DNA of 64,000 bases from Flavobacterium sp. Sd200 (GCF_009826935.1 NZ_WUMN01000001.1:434001-498000); one strand, 5' to 3'. Numbered from the stretch's first letter, positions 48,216 to 58,104 are shown. The notes: a model not told the origin generated them from the sequence alone. Numbers and translations are program-made.

Positions 48216-48685
48216 TGGGCAGGCTCTTTAAATTCTCCAAATAATTCTGTCAGTTTTTGTTGGCGGAAAGCAAAGATGTCCTCCAGTTTTGATTTCACCA
48301 AAAAAGGGTGTACGAGCCTGCCTAAAAAACCGAACGGAAGTTTATAGTGCACAATGTCTTCCATTTCCACACCTCCCGGAATTTCTTTTAAAAAATGTTT
48401 GTGATGCCAAAAAGCATAAGGCCCAAAGCGTTGTTCGTCTACAAAAAAATGATTGTTGGCAACGTGCGTAATTTCAGTAACCCATTGCATTTTAATACCA
48501 AATAAAGGTGTAATGGTGTACACAATTACCTGCCCTGCAAACATTTTGCGGTCGTCTCCGCTAAGGGTTTTAAACCCCATAGATTTTGGCGTAATAGTGG
48601 CAAGGTTTTTGGGATTACCAATAAAATCCCAAGCTTCGTGTATAGAAACAGGCAGTTTTTGCAGCCTGTGGAGTGTATATATCAT
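48212..48685 (-). CDS. SRPBCC-superfamily protein
   Basis: This 157-residue single-domain protein has the START/Bet v1-like fold. The start TLHRLQKLPVSIHEAWDFIGNPKNLATITP and the WVTEITHV, FVDEQRFGPYAFWHHKHF and MEDIVHYKLPFG strands are typical of the SRPBCC group found beside photolyases. The fold binds hydrophobic ligands, and no catalytic residues are evident. The function beside phrB is unknown, but the overlapping stop and start suggest joint expression in the light or DNA-damage response. Confidence 0.85.
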   Translation of the reverse strand: MIYTLHRLQKLPVSIHEAWDFIGNPKNLATITPKSMGFKTLSGDDRKMFAGQVIVYTITPLFGIKMQWVTEITHVANNHFFVDEQRFGPYAFWHHKHFLKEIPGGVEMEDIVHYKLPFGFLGRLVHPFLVKSKLEDIFAFRQQKLTELFGEFKEPAQ

Positions 48686-48789
48686 TGTGCCGGATAAAAT
48701 AGCAGTGAATTTAGCGAATGTATTTTTTATACGGCTACAACTGCTGCTATTTTTGAGTTTTTTTTAACAGCCATAACAAGGCAAATTGT

Positions 48790-48797
48790 TAATTTTG
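48790..48797 (+). promoter_or_regulatory. Putative -7 box for the DUF2911 gene
   Basis: TAATTTTG (TAnnTTTG) lies 28 bases before the ATG at 48826. No clear -33 element is seen. Confidence 0.45.
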
Positions 48798-48825
48798 CTT
48801 TAACAACATTTTTAATTGTAATACC

Positions 48826-49683
48826 ATGAAAAGAATACTTGCCTCAGCCATTATTGCGCTGGCATTTATACTGAGTGCCCAGGCACAAATTCAAACGCCG
48901 CAGGCAAGCCCTAAAGCAGTTATTGAGCAAACGGTAGGTCTTACTACCGTTAAAATAGATTATTCGAGGCCAAGCGCAAGAGGCAGGGCTGTATACGGAG
49001 AGTTAGTGCCATTTGGCAGGTTGTGGAGAACAGGAGCCAATTCTAATACAGTTATTACTTTTAGCGACGATGTTGTTATTGCAGGAAAATCGTTAAGGGC
49101 AGGAAGCTATGCACTGTACACCCAGCCGAAAGCCGACAGTTGGGATATAATTTTTTATACCGATACTAAAAACTGGGGACTTCCTGAAAAGTGGGATGAC
49201 AGTAAAGAGGCTGTAAGAGCTACGGTAAAACCGGAATTCTTAAACCGAAATGTTGAAACGCTTACTATTGGCCTTAATGCTTTAGAGAACGATTATGGTT
49301 TCCTTGAAATTGCATGGGAAAAAACCATGGTTGCCCTTAAAATAGAGGTGCCTACAAAAGCCACTGCGCTTAAAAGTATAGACGAGGCTATGAGCGGCCC
49401 TACAGCAGGTGCTTATTTTGCAGCTGCCCAATATTACTATCAGAGCAACGCCGACCTTAATAAAGCACTAACGTGGATTAACCAAGCTGTAGATAAAACG
49501 CCACAGGGCGAAGATACTCCTTTTTACATGCTTAGGCAAAAAGCCCTTATACAAGCTAAACTAGGCGACAAAAAAGGTGCTATAGAGACTGCCAAGCTAT
49601 CGTTGGCAGGGGCAGAAAAAGCCAATAACCCTGATTATATTAAAATGAATAGGGACTCTATAAACGAGTGGAGCAAAAAATAA
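48826..49683 (+). CDS. Exported DUF2911 protein with TPR-like tail
   Basis: This 285-residue protein has a signal peptide (MKRILASAIIALAFILSAQAQ). Residues of about 25-165 form a DUF2911 domain with the family block IDYSRPSARGRAVYGELVPFGRLWRTGAN and the YALYTQPKADSWDIIFY strand. Residues of about 180-285 are helical and TPR-like (AAQYYYQSNADLNKALTWINQAV and a second copy). DUF2911 proteins are frequent in Bacteroidetes and have no known function. The gene is monocistronic, with its own -7 box and a strong terminator. Confidence 0.87.
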   Translation: MKRILASAIIALAFILSAQAQIQTPQASPKAVIEQTVGLTTVKIDYSRPSARGRAVYGELVPFGRLWRTGANSNTVITFSDDVVIAGKSLRAGSYALYTQPKADSWDIIFYTDTKNWGLPEKWDDSKEAVRATVKPEFLNRNVETLTIGLNALENDYGFLEIAWEKTMVALKIEVPTKATALKSIDEAMSGPTAGAYFAAAQYYYQSNADLNKALTWINQAVDKTPQGEDTPFYMLRQKALIQAKLGDKKGAIETAKLSLAGAEKANNPDYIKMNRDSINEWSKK

Positions 49684-49701
49684 TTGGTTTCTTTCATATA
49701 G

Positions 49702-49738
49702 AAAAGTGGTCAGGAAGAATATTCCTGACCACTTTTTT
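49702..49738. terminator. Bidirectional terminator between the DUF2911 gene and prfB
   Basis: A perfect 15-bp stem (49702-49716 with 49722-49736), loop GAATA, is followed by a T run. The opposite strand also has a T run (from AAAA at 49702), so it can serve both converging genes. Confidence 0.92.
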
Positions 49739-49767
49739 TATTGAACTAATTTGTGTGAAATAAATTC

Positions 49768-50869
49768 TTAATTCTCTTCTTCTTTTTGTCCCATCATCAT
49801 AAGGTAGGCTTTCAGGAACTCGTCAATGTTGCCGTTCATAACACCATCCACATCGCTGGTTTCGTGTGCAGTGCGCACGTCTTTAACCAGTTTGTATGGG
49901 TGCATCACATAATTGCGGATTTGCGAACCCCACTCGATTTTCATTTTGTTGGCTTCAATTTCATCGCGCATGGCCTGGCGTTTCTTAAGCTCAATTTCAT
50001 ATAGTTGAGACTTTAAGAGTTGCATAGCCTTTATCTTGTTGTCAAGCTGCGAACGCGTTTCGGAGTTTTCAATGATAATCCCGGTAGGGTGGTGGCGCAG
50101 TCGCACTGCTGTTTCAACCTTATTAACGTTCTGTCCGCCTGCACCGCTGCTTCGCATGGTTTCCCAGCTAATATCACTTGGGTTTATCTCTATCTCAATA
50201 GTATCATCGGCAAGTGGGTACACATATACAGATGCAAATGATGTGTGGCGCTTGGCATTACTGTCAAACGGGGAGATACGCACCAGTCGGTGCACGCCGT
50301 TTTCGCCTTTAAGCCAGCCAAAGCTAAAATCGCCTTCAAACTCCAGTGTAACGGTTTTTATACCGGCAACCTCACCCTCCTGAAAGTTGAGTTCCTTAAC
50401 CTTATAGCCGTGTTTTTCGCCCCACATAATATACATGCGCATTAGCATGCTGGCCCAGTCGCAACTCTCAGTACCACCGGCTCCGGCTGTAATTTGCAGT
50501 ACGGCACTCATGCTGTCGCCTTCGTCGCTAAGCATATTTTTAAATTCGAGGTTTTCTATATGTGTAATAGTTTGGCTGTATTGCTCATCCAACTCCTCTT
50601 CACTAAGGTCGCCTTCTTTAAAAAAGTCATACATTATTTGTAGCTCTTCGGCAAAGTCGTTAGCCTTATTATAGTCTTCGATCCACTTTTTCTTGCTTCG
50701 CAGGTTGCGCACAATAGCCTCTGCCTCTTTGGCATTATTCCAAAAATCAGGGGCATAGGTTTTTTCTTCCTCGTTGGTAATCTCTATTAACTTCCTGTCA
50801 ATGTCAAAGATACCTCCTCAGCGCACCAAGGCGCTCTATAATACCTTTTATTTGTTCGGTATTTGTCAT
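49768..50869 (-). CDS. prfB: Peptide chain release factor 2, with programmed +1 frameshift
   Basis: RF2 recognises UGA and UAA and releases the finished peptide. The gene is split: a 21-codon leader frame starts at the ATG at 50869 and stops at an in-frame TGA (50806-50804). A +1 shift at CTT-TGA-C joins it to the 345-codon main frame, giving about 366 residues, the usual RF2 length. In the main part the stop-codon recognition motif SPF is in [14 protein letters not shown], and the hydrolysis motif GGQ is in [16 protein letters not shown] main-frame start at 50712 alone would lack the N-terminal domain, so the frameshift product is the real protein. Confidence 0.96.
50803..50818 (-). promoter_or_regulatory. 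prfB: prfB +1 programmed frameshift site
   Basis: On the minus strand AGGAGG (50818-50813), TAT and CTT-TGA-C are arranged as in the E. coli prfB site. When RF2 is scarce, the ribosome pauses on TGA and slips from CTT to TTT, which restores RF2 supply. Confidence 0.95.
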
Positions 50870-50924
50870 AAATAGTGTAGTTTTGTATTAGCTTAAGCAA
50901 AAATAAGCTATACTTTTTAATTTT

Positions 50925-51950
50925 ATGGAAATAAATTTAATTAGCGATACCGTTACTAAACCGGGGCACGAAATGTTGCAGCACATGTTCAGGGCTAAGG
51001 TGGGTGATGATGTTTTTAAACAGGATCCAACCGTAAACGAACTGGAAGAAACCCTTGCCGGACTTTTTGGTATGGAGGCTGCTTTGTTTTTTCCGAGTGG
51101 CACAATGGCCAACCAAACAGGCATAAAGCTGCATACCCAGCCGGGCGATGAGATGATTTGCGATAAATGGGCACACGTTTATAACTATGAAGGGGGTGGA
51201 GCTGCGTTTAATAGTGGTGTACAGTCAAGACTGATAGATGGCAATCGTGGCATGATTACCGCTGCACAGGTTGCAGAGGCTATTAACCCACCCGATTTTT
51301 ACCACAGTCCTCTTACGTCGTTGGTAGCAATAGAAAATACAACCAATAAAGGTGGCGGGGCATGCTATGATCTGCAAACACTGGTTAATATAAAAGAAGT
51401 TTGCGTTAAGAACAATCTTAAATACCACCTTGACGGTGCGCGTTTATGGAATGCTCTTGTGGCACGTAAACAGCACCCTAAGCAATTTGGTCAGTTGTTC
51501 GATACAATATCGGTTTGTTTGTCTAAAGGGCTTGGTGCGCCTGTGGGCAGTGTGCTTATGGGTACTAAAGAAGATATGGACAGGGCATTGCGCATTCGCA
51601 AAATATTTGGAGGTGGCATGCGCCAGGCGGGCTATTTGGCTGCAGCAGGACTGTATGCGCTTAAAAACAATGTGGGCCGCCTTGAAGAAGACCACCGCAG
51701 GGCAAAACAGCTTGGTGGTTTACTACAACAATTGCCATGGATACAAACAGTGGAGCCAGTAGAAACCAACATTCTTATATTCTCCCTAAAACCGCAATAC
51801 AGCGAAGCCGCCTTAATAGAAAAACTAAAGCAGAAAAGTATTTTTATAAGCTCTTTAGGAAAAGGAAAGTTACGTATTGTGACTCATTTAGATTATAAAG
51901 AAGTAATGCATCAGTATGTGCTGGAAGCTTTCCAGAAGATGGTGTTTTAG
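50925..51950 (+). CDS. ltaE: Low-specificity L-threonine aldolase
   Basis: This 341-residue fold-type I PLP enzyme cleaves L-threonine or allo-threonine to glycine and acetaldehyde. SDTVTKPGHEM is the start of the family, HLDGARLWNA holds Asp170 and Arg173 that contact PLP, and the Schiff-base lysine is Lys201 in VCLSKGLGAPVGSVL. Length is normal. It is divergent from prfB across a 55-base gap and ends at a long inverted repeat shared with trmD. Related beta-eliminating lyases cannot be fully excluded. Confidence 0.92.
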   Translation: MEINLISDTVTKPGHEMLQHMFRAKVGDDVFKQDPTVNELEETLAGLFGMEAALFFPSGTMANQTGIKLHTQPGDEMICDKWAHVYNYEGGGAAFNSGVQSRLIDGNRGMITAAQVAEAINPPDFYHSPLTSLVAIENTTNKGGGACYDLQTLVNIKEVCVKNNLKYHLDGARLWNALVARKQHPKQFGQLFDTISVCLSKGLGAPVGSVLMGTKEDMDRALRIRKIFGGGMRQAGYLAAAGLYALKNNVGRLEEDHRRAKQLGGLLQQLPWIQTVEPVETNILIFSLKPQYSEAALIEKLKQKSIFISSLGKGKLRIVTHLDYKEVMHQYVLEAFQKMVF

Positions 51951-52069
51951 TTTTTGTTTCAGGTTTAAAGTTCCAAGTTGCTCACTCATATTTGATTGGT
52001 GTATCTTTTACCTGTATTTCAGTCCAACGGGTAACCTAAAACTTTAAACTTTAAACCTGAAACTAAAAA
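51951..52069. repeat. Long imperfect inverted repeat between ltaE and trmD
   Basis: The arms 51951-51972 and 52047-52069 are complementary over about 22 bp with one bulged base, enclosing about 74 bases. The repeat fills the whole gap between convergent genes, and ACTTTAAAC-type words recur within it. It may be a bidirectional terminator or a small mobile intergenic repeat (REP/MITE-like). Confidence 0.65.
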
Positions 52070-52744
52070 TTACTCAAGTAAATCCGGTCTTCTTGTTTTT
52101 GTGTGTTCATAAGCCATATCCTCGCGCCATTTATCAATATTTGCCTGATGTCCGCTCAATAAAATATCGGGCACTTTCCAGCCTTTATATTCTGCAGGGC
52201 GGGTGTAAACGGGCGGGGCAAGCAGGTTGTCCTGAAAACTGTCGGTAAGGGCAGAGGTTTCATTACTCAGTACACCGGGAATTAAACGTATTATAGAATC
52301 GGCCACCACGGCTGCGGCAAGTTCGCCGCCAGATAATACGAAATCGCCTATAGAAATTTCCTTCGTAATAAAATTATCGCGCACGCGTTGATCTACACCT
52401 TTATAATGTCCGCATAAAATAATAATATTTTTTAATAAAGACATGCTGTTTGCCATGCCTTGGTTTAGCGTTTCGCCATCGGGGGTCATGTATATAACCT
52501 CATCATAATCGCGTTCGCTCTTAAGTTTGGTTATAACGGCATCAATAGGTTCAATCATCATTACCATTCCTGCACCGCCGCCAAACTGGTAGTCGTCTAC
52601 ATTTTTGTGTTTATTGGTGCTGTAATCCCTTAAGTTGTGAAGGTGTACTTCTACAAGGCCTTTGTCTTGCGCACGCTTAAGTATCGAAGCTTCAAACGGG
52701 CTGCGCAGCAATTCGGGTAACACGGTAATGATATCAATTCTCAT
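52070..52744 (-). CDS. trmD: tRNA (guanine-37-N1)-methyltransferase
   Basis: This 224-residue SPOUT-fold enzyme methylates G37 of tRNAs to prevent frameshifting. I start it at the ATG at 52744, which begins [13 protein letters not shown], the conserved N-terminus, and not 17 codons upstream. The trefoil-knot motifs [12 protein letters not shown] and [12 protein letters not shown] bind SAM. The C-terminal end [12 protein letters not shown] is normal. It stands alone here without the rplS or rimM genes found beside it in many bacteria. Confidence 0.96.
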   Translation of the reverse strand: MRIDIITVLPELLRSPFEASILKRAQDKGLVEVHLHNLRDYSTNKHKNVDDYQFGGGAGMVMMIEPIDAVITKLKSERDYDEVIYMTPDGETLNQGMANSMSLLKNIIILCGHYKGVDQRVRDNFITKEISIGDFVLSGGELAAAVVADSIIRLIPGVLSNETSALTDSFQDNLLAPPVYTRPAEYKGWKVPDILLSGHQANIDKWREDMAYEHTKTRRPDLLE

Positions 52745-53205
52745 AAAAGTAAATTCAAAAGTAAGAGAATGCAAAGTTACAAAGTTTAGCCTCAATAAGC
52801 AGTAGATAGTATATAGGGATGTTAAAATCTCCTATAAAAGTGAAACTATATTTCGTGTACGAAATATCTCATATCAAAATTTGAATAAACATGACGCTGA
52901 TTATTAATATATTAAATAACGTATGTTTTCAATTTGAAGCATTACCCACTCAAGTTTGAGTAATAAATTCCGTGAACGTTAAAAAATATGTTAAAGATTA
53001 AAAGTCAATTTATCCGACGAAGGGTAAAATGTTAAATTATTGTCAGTATAATTGATTTTTTTGTTTTAAAAATAATGATGTTCGTGATTTTTTTTACAAA
53101 TAAATCATAATTATTTTAAGATTTTATTAACATTTGGTAAATATTGTCCCTCTAAATTTAAGAAACGTTCAACCTTTTATTAACAATTATTTACCAATTA
53201 ACTTC
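52745..53205. other. Long AT-rich intergenic region between trmD and the PKD protein gene
   Basis: No gene is seen in these 461 bases. The left end holds the trmD -7 box. An 8-bp palindrome with a 4-base loop (ATATTTCG / CGAAATAT, 52848-52867) may be an operator or hairpin. The right part is very AT-rich and probably holds the regulated promoter and a long leader for the 4.9-kb gene, but no exact TAnnTTTG box was found there. Confidence 0.5.
52772..52779 (-). promoter_or_regulatory. Putative -7 box for trmD
   Basis: On the minus strand TAACTTTG matches TAnnTTTG, 27 bases before the chosen ATG. It also supports the downstream start, because the longer version would begin upstream of this box. 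Confidence 0.5.
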
Positions 53206-56200
53206 ATGAGAAAAGCACTACAACTGCAAAAAAAGAGTGTGCTACTCTTTTTATTTTTCGTGTGTTGGCTGTTGGCCATACCCGAAAAATTACAGGCTCA
53301 ACAAACCGTTTCAATCATCTGGGACAAAGAGACAGGATGTCTTGTTTATGATGACAAGCGAAAAGAATTCGGCGAAGATATTGAGCCTTCTGCCTGTGTT
53401 CGTGTTTGCGAATACAGTACAGTAACCTATTCGCTTACAGGTAACACTACCGGTTGGCAAAGTACCAACTGGAATGTTGCCGGGGGAACAATTAACTCCC
53501 AAACGCTTACAACATGCACCGTTACCTGGGGTGCTGCAGGAGCTGCAACAGTAACTGCTACTATTAACAAGACCAATGGTACTACACAGACGGAACAGAT
53601 TTGTGTGGAGATCATAAACTCGCCACGTGCCCGTTTTGGTCTTATGCCCGATCTTAATGCAACTCATTTTGACGGATGCGTTCAGGATACTTTTTATTTT
53701 GTAAATACATCAATAACCAACGGCGGTACAGCGCTTATAGCATACTACTGGGAATTTGGAGATGGCGATACTTCATCAGAATTTCAACCATCGCATAATT
53801 ATGCTCAGGCAGGCAATTATACTGTAAGGTTAACGGTAACAAATGCCTGTAACTGTACGGATACTTATGAAATGACAGTGAGAGTAGGTGAAGGCGGTTT
53901 TGAGATAATATGTCCGAGTGTGGTTTGTGACGGTGAAAGAGCCAGTTATACCGTACCTCAGGATGTAATTGATGGCTGTGCCTCTGTAGGATACAACTGG
54001 TCTGTTGTAGGCGGTACTATAGTTTCACCTACTCCATATGGCCCACAAATATTAGTAGACTGGGATAATGTTGATGCCAATGGCTTTGGTTATGTATCAT
54101 TGGATGCAACAAGCTGCAACCTACAGTGCGCAGGTATAAGTACAGCCCAAATTCCGGTTATACAATCTAACGGAACTATTTTAGGAGAGTCAGTACTGTG
54201 CGAGAACGAACAGGGCATGTATAAGCTGCCGCAATGGCCTTCTACAGAATTTACATGGACCATAGACAGCGGAAGCACAGGAGCGGTTTTAGTGCAAACA
54301 CAATTGCCTAATGAAGTTATTGTGCAAACACAAAATGCTTCTGGCACTATTACATTGCGTGCTACATATCGCAACACTCTTTTAAACTGTGGTGGAACAG
54401 CAACGATTGTAATTACTGTAAGGCCACAGGCTATTATACAGGGGCCGGTTGCTTTATGCAGGGGTAATTCCGGCAGCTATACTATACAGGGCGGCTACAG
54501 CGGAACATTTACACTTTCTGGCCCAAGCGGAACGACTACCTATACAGGTACAACATTTACTCCTACTTTTAATGTAGCAGGTAATTATACACTTACCGTA
54601 AGCGGAAGCACTTTTTGTAAGCCAGGCCAGTTAACAATTATTGTTAAGGATAAAGAGCCGACGCCAACTGCTATAAACGGGCCTTCTGTTGCCTGTCCCG
54701 GTGTGCCTACGGCCTATAGTGTTACTAACACTGTGCCTGGTACTGTTATAAAATGGGCTGTAGTTGGAGGTACTATTGTTGGTAGCAATTCAGGCAACGA
54801 AATTACTGTAAACTTTAGTGGTTCCGGTCCTTATACGGTTCAGGCATGGAGAGAAAGCCTTAGTGCTCCAAATTGTCCGTCTAATGTTTTAAGCAAAACG
54901 GTAACATATCCTGTTGTTAATGCAACTGTAAGCGGTCCTACGCATGCCTGCTCAAGTACTTTTTCAAACTATTCGGTTAATTATGCCGAGGGAGAAGAAT
55001 ACAGTTGGAGTATTTCTCCTGCCGATGCGGGTACTGTTACAGTAGGAGATGGTACACAAAATGTTACCGTGCTATGGAATGAATATAACGGTACAGCTTA
55101 TGTTGTTCTTAATATTACAAAATGTGGCGTAATGGGCCCGGGTATCCCTTATCCGGTACAGGTAATTACAGCTCCAATAGTTTCGTTATCAAACCCGCCT
55201 ACACAAATTTGTGAGGGCTCTCCTGTAACGCTTACCTTAGCATCTACACCGTCATTAACTCAAGGTACAATTACCTGGGATTTTGGAGATGGTACTTCGG
55301 TTACTACAGATCATACCATGCCAAACTGGCTAACAGTAACCCATCCTTATTCTAACTCAGGAACAGCCAATGTAGGCTATACTATCCACGTTACTGTTGA
55401 AAATGGTAACGGTTGCTTTAATGATGCTTCTACCACTCATTTACTAACAGTGTTACCTGCTCCGGTTGCCTCTTTGAGCCCTGCGGGTAATTATGCAATT
55501 TGTCCAACATTTACCTCGCAAAATATAACGGTTAATATACAGGGAGGGATTGCTGCAACATCAAATATAAAATGGTATAGAAACAATGTACTGCAATCGT
55601 CCGGTATGTCTACAACATTTACCGCAACTACTTTAGGTAGTTATTATGCTGTTGTTACAGGCTTAAACGGTTGTACAACAACGACCAATACTGTTACCTA
55701 TACTAATGATTGTATTCCGTTGCCTGACTGTAACAGCGGCCAAACTGTTACACTAAATACACCGGTTAACTCCTGTGGTGTAGTAACTGTAACAGGAAGC
55801 TATACCGGAGCGCCATCGAACATTGTATGGTACACGAATGTTACGCCTGTATCTCAAAGTACAACAAACACAAGTGGTTCGTTTACTTTTGCAGAAAGTG
55901 GAGTTTATACTATATTTTATCAGGTAACTTATGGAACATGTATTGTTACGAGAAGCCAAAATGTAACGGTATCTTACATGCCAGAGCTTAAATATACTGT
56001 AACCTGTGGCACAGGCGGAGGTTATAGTGTTACCTTGCTTGATAACTCCAACTATTTCCCCGGGCATCCTATAAACAGCCATATATTTAGGGTAAATACT
56101 ACAAATTATAGTGTAGGTACTGCGGTATCGCACACAGTAAATTTAATGCCGGGCACTTATACTTTAGGTCTTACTATAGATGGCACAACCAGTACCCCTT

Positions 56201-58077
56201 GTAGTGTAAGCCCTATAACTTTGGTACTGCCTGCCATGCCAAGCTCGGCGTTTACAAGCACTGCACCACGATGTGAAGAGGCAGTTATTAGTTTTACGCC
56301 TGCACAGTCGGGACTTAGTTACAGATGGGAATTGAGACCTGGTGTGTTCAACCTGCAACCTGTTGCATCAGCGGCTTATAATCCTAACGGAATTTATCCT
56401 GTAAGTCTTACTGTAACCAACGAGTTTGGTTGCCAGACAACTACTACACAAAACCTTACCATTATAGATAACCTGCTCGCAGGTACTATAACCCGTTCTC
56501 CTGCCAATGGTACGGTTTGCGAGGGTTCTTCAGTAGCATTGTCTTATACACCTAATTCAGGAACGCCGCCAGCTAACTCTTACCAATGGAAACGAGGAAG
56601 TACTGTTGTCGCTACTACTGCTACTTACAATGCAACAATATCCGGCAGCTATACTGTTACAGTATCTACCACACAGGGATGTACATTTACCACACCTGCT
56701 GTAAATGTTACCATTATAGACCTTCCGTCTACAACCATATCTGGACCGTTGGCTATTTGTAGCGGCAGCACCTTTACATGGTCGGTTCCGGATGCCGGAA
56801 CAGGAGCATTATACGAATGGCGCAAAAGCCCAAGTACAACCATAATAGGTACTACAAGGTCTTTGGTACAAAACCTTACAGCAGTGGGTACTCATACCTA
56901 CAGTATAACTGTAAGAATTCCTAACGGTTCGGGCGGTTATTGTGTTTCTACACAAAGCCAAACATTAACGGTTAACCCTAATCCGGCTACACCAACCATA
57001 ACGTTTGGATCTTTAGATTGCGATACTTATACTTTAGAATTACACGCCAATGCCAGCGGTGCAGGTACCTTTACATGGAGCAATGGTATGAGTGGCCAAA
57101 CCATACAGGTAACCCAGGGTGGCAGTTATATGGTAACGTTTACCAATACTTCGGGATGTTCATCATCTGCGCAGATAGATGTACCAAAAGATCCTGCTAT
57201 ACACTTATGGGGTGTGCCGGACGGTTGCTACACGTTTTGCGATGGTGGACTTGCAGGCTCTACGCTTACAGGCACAACACAACCATTTGCTTACTGGGAA
57301 TGGCTATTTAACGGCAGTGCCGTAGATGCGGGGGCTAATACTAATGTGCCACCACTCGATGTTAATCTTTATGGCTCAGGAACCTATCAACTATTGCTTA
57401 ATAGCGGTTTGTGTGACAGGATCAGTGAAGAGGTAAATATTGATACTACGAGAAAATGTGAGTGTGATATAAGGGTGAAAGTTAGAAGGATTGAGTCTAT
57501 TCGTGGAGATATATGCTCTTATCAGGTTATACTTGATTTCAGTAATCCATATTCAACTCCATTACAGGTAACGCTTACGGCTCCAAACGGCGAAGGTATT
57601 TTTGTTCCGTCTACGGTTACAATAAATCCGGCAACTACTACATCGGTAGCTGTAGTTTTCATACCGCTCAATTCATTCAATGGCGGAGGTGTATCTATTA
57701 ATGTAGATTCGCTTTTAGAAGGTGGCAAATTATGCTTTACCAAGTTTGCTATAGAGTTCCCACGTTGTGGAGAGTCGGCAAGAACCAGCAGACTTGCCCA
57801 AAGCGGAGAAAGTTTTGCTAAAGCAGATCTTATTGTTGCACCAAACCCTGCAAACGACGTTGTAGAATTAAACTATAAATATGCAGGTGTTGCTGAAGGC
57901 GATGTAAGAACATTACAGATATATACTTTAATGGGCGTATTACTTGAAACCCATACACCTGAAAATGGTGCCGGTATATGGAAAGCCGATCTTGGACGCT
58001 ATCCGGCAGGACAGTACCTGATCGTGATGAAACTCAATGGAGAAGTAATCATTCAAAAAGCCCTGATAGTAAAATAA
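53206..58077 (+). CDS. Giant PKD-domain surface protein exported by T9SS
   Basis: This 1623-residue exported protein starts at the ATG at 53206, which opens the signal peptide MRKALQLQKKSVLLFLFFV, rather than at an earlier in-frame ATG. The body is a string of Ig/PKD-like beta domains of about 85 residues. Clear PKD signatures are YYWEFGDGDTSS with a HNYAQAGNYTVRLTV strand (about 180-210) and TWDFGDGTSVTT (about 690). Many other units show the GPxxxCxGSxxxY pattern with paired Cys. The end (about 1543-1623) is a type A sorting domain: VAPNPANDVVELNY to EVIIQKALIVK. It resembles adhesins of gliding Flavobacteria. The gene stands alone with a terminator behind it. Confidence 0.87.
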   Translation: MRKALQLQKKSVLLFLFFVCWLLAIPEKLQAQQTVSIIWDKETGCLVYDDKRKEFGEDIEPSACVRVCEYSTVTYSLTGNTTGWQSTNWNVAGGTINSQTLTTCTVTWGAAGAATVTATINKTNGTTQTEQICVEIINSPRARFGLMPDLNATHFDGCVQDTFYFVNTSITNGGTALIAYYWEFGDGDTSSEFQPSHNYAQAGNYTVRLTVTNACNCTDTYEMTVRVGEGGFEIICPSVVCDGERASYTVPQDVIDGCASVGYNWSVVGGTIVSPTPYGPQILVDWDNVDANGFGYVSLDATSCNLQCAGISTAQIPVIQSNGTILGESVLCENEQGMYKLPQWPSTEFTWTIDSGSTGAVLVQTQLPNEVIVQTQNASGTITLRATYRNTLLNCGGTATIVITVRPQAIIQGPVALCRGNSGSYTIQGGYSGTFTLSGPSGTTTYTGTTFTPTFNVAGNYTLTVSGSTFCKPGQLTIIVKDKEPTPTAINGPSVACPGVPTAYSVTNTVPGTVIKWAVVGGTIVGSNSGNEITVNFSGSGPYTVQAWRESLSAPNCPSNVLSKTVTYPVVNATVSGPTHACSSTFSNYSVNYAEGEEYSWSISPADAGTVTVGDGTQNVTVLWNEYNGTAYVVLNITKCGVMGPGIPYPVQVITAPIVSLSNPPTQICEGSPVTLTLASTPSLTQGTITWDFGDGTSVTTDHTMPNWLTVTHPYSNSGTANVGYTIHVTVENGNGCFNDASTTHLLTVLPAPVASLSPAGNYAICPTFTSQNITVNIQGGIAATSNIKWYRNNVLQSSGMSTTFTATTLGSYYAVVTGLNGCTTTTNTVTYTNDCIPLPDCNSGQTVTLNTPVNSCGVVTVTGSYTGAPSNIVWYTNVTPVSQSTTNTSGSFTFAESGVYTIFYQVTYGTCIVTRSQNVTVSYMPELKYTVTCGTGGGYSVTLLDNSNYFPGHPINSHIFRVNTTNYSVGTAVSHTVNLMPGTYTLGLTIDGTTSTPCSVSPITLVLPAMPSSAFTSTAPRCEEAVISFTPAQSGLSYRWELRPGVFNLQPVASAAYNPNGIYPVSLTVTNEFGCQTTTTQNLTIIDNLLAGTITRSPANGTVCEGSSVALSYTPNSGTPPANSYQWKRGSTVVATTATYNATISGSYTVTVSTTQGCTFTTPAVNVTIIDLPSTTISGPLAICSGSTFTWSVPDAGTGALYEWRKSPSTTIIGTTRSLVQNLTAVGTHTYSITVRIPNGSGGYCVSTQSQTLTVNPNPATPTITFGSLDCDTYTLELHANASGAGTFTWSNGMSGQTIQVTQGGSYMVTFTNTSGCSSSAQIDVPKDPAIHLWGVPDGCYTFCDGGLAGSTLTGTTQPFAYWEWLFNGSAVDAGANTNVPPLDVNLYGSGTYQLLLNSGLCDRISEEVNIDTTRKCECDIRVKVRRIESIRGDICSYQVILDFSNPYSTPLQVTLTAPNGEGIFVPSTVTINPATTTSVAVVFIPLNSFNGGGVSINVDSLLEGGKLCFTKFAIEFPRCGESARTSRLAQSGESFAKADLIVAPNPANDVVELNYKYAGVAEGDVRTLQIYTLMGVLLETHTPENGAGIWKADLGRYPAGQYLIVMKLNGEVIIQKALIVK

Positions 58078-58104
58078 TTATTTTTTACACAGATATCCTT
58101 TTTT

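Noticed and set aside
50713..50869. Reading prfB as a truncated gene starting at 50712
   Set aside because: The upstream leader frame, AGGAGG and CTT-TGA-C show a programmed frameshift that restores normal RF2 length.
52745..52795. 17-codon N-terminal extension of TrmD
   Set aside because: The family begins with [11 protein letters not shown], and a -7 box lies inside the proposed extension.
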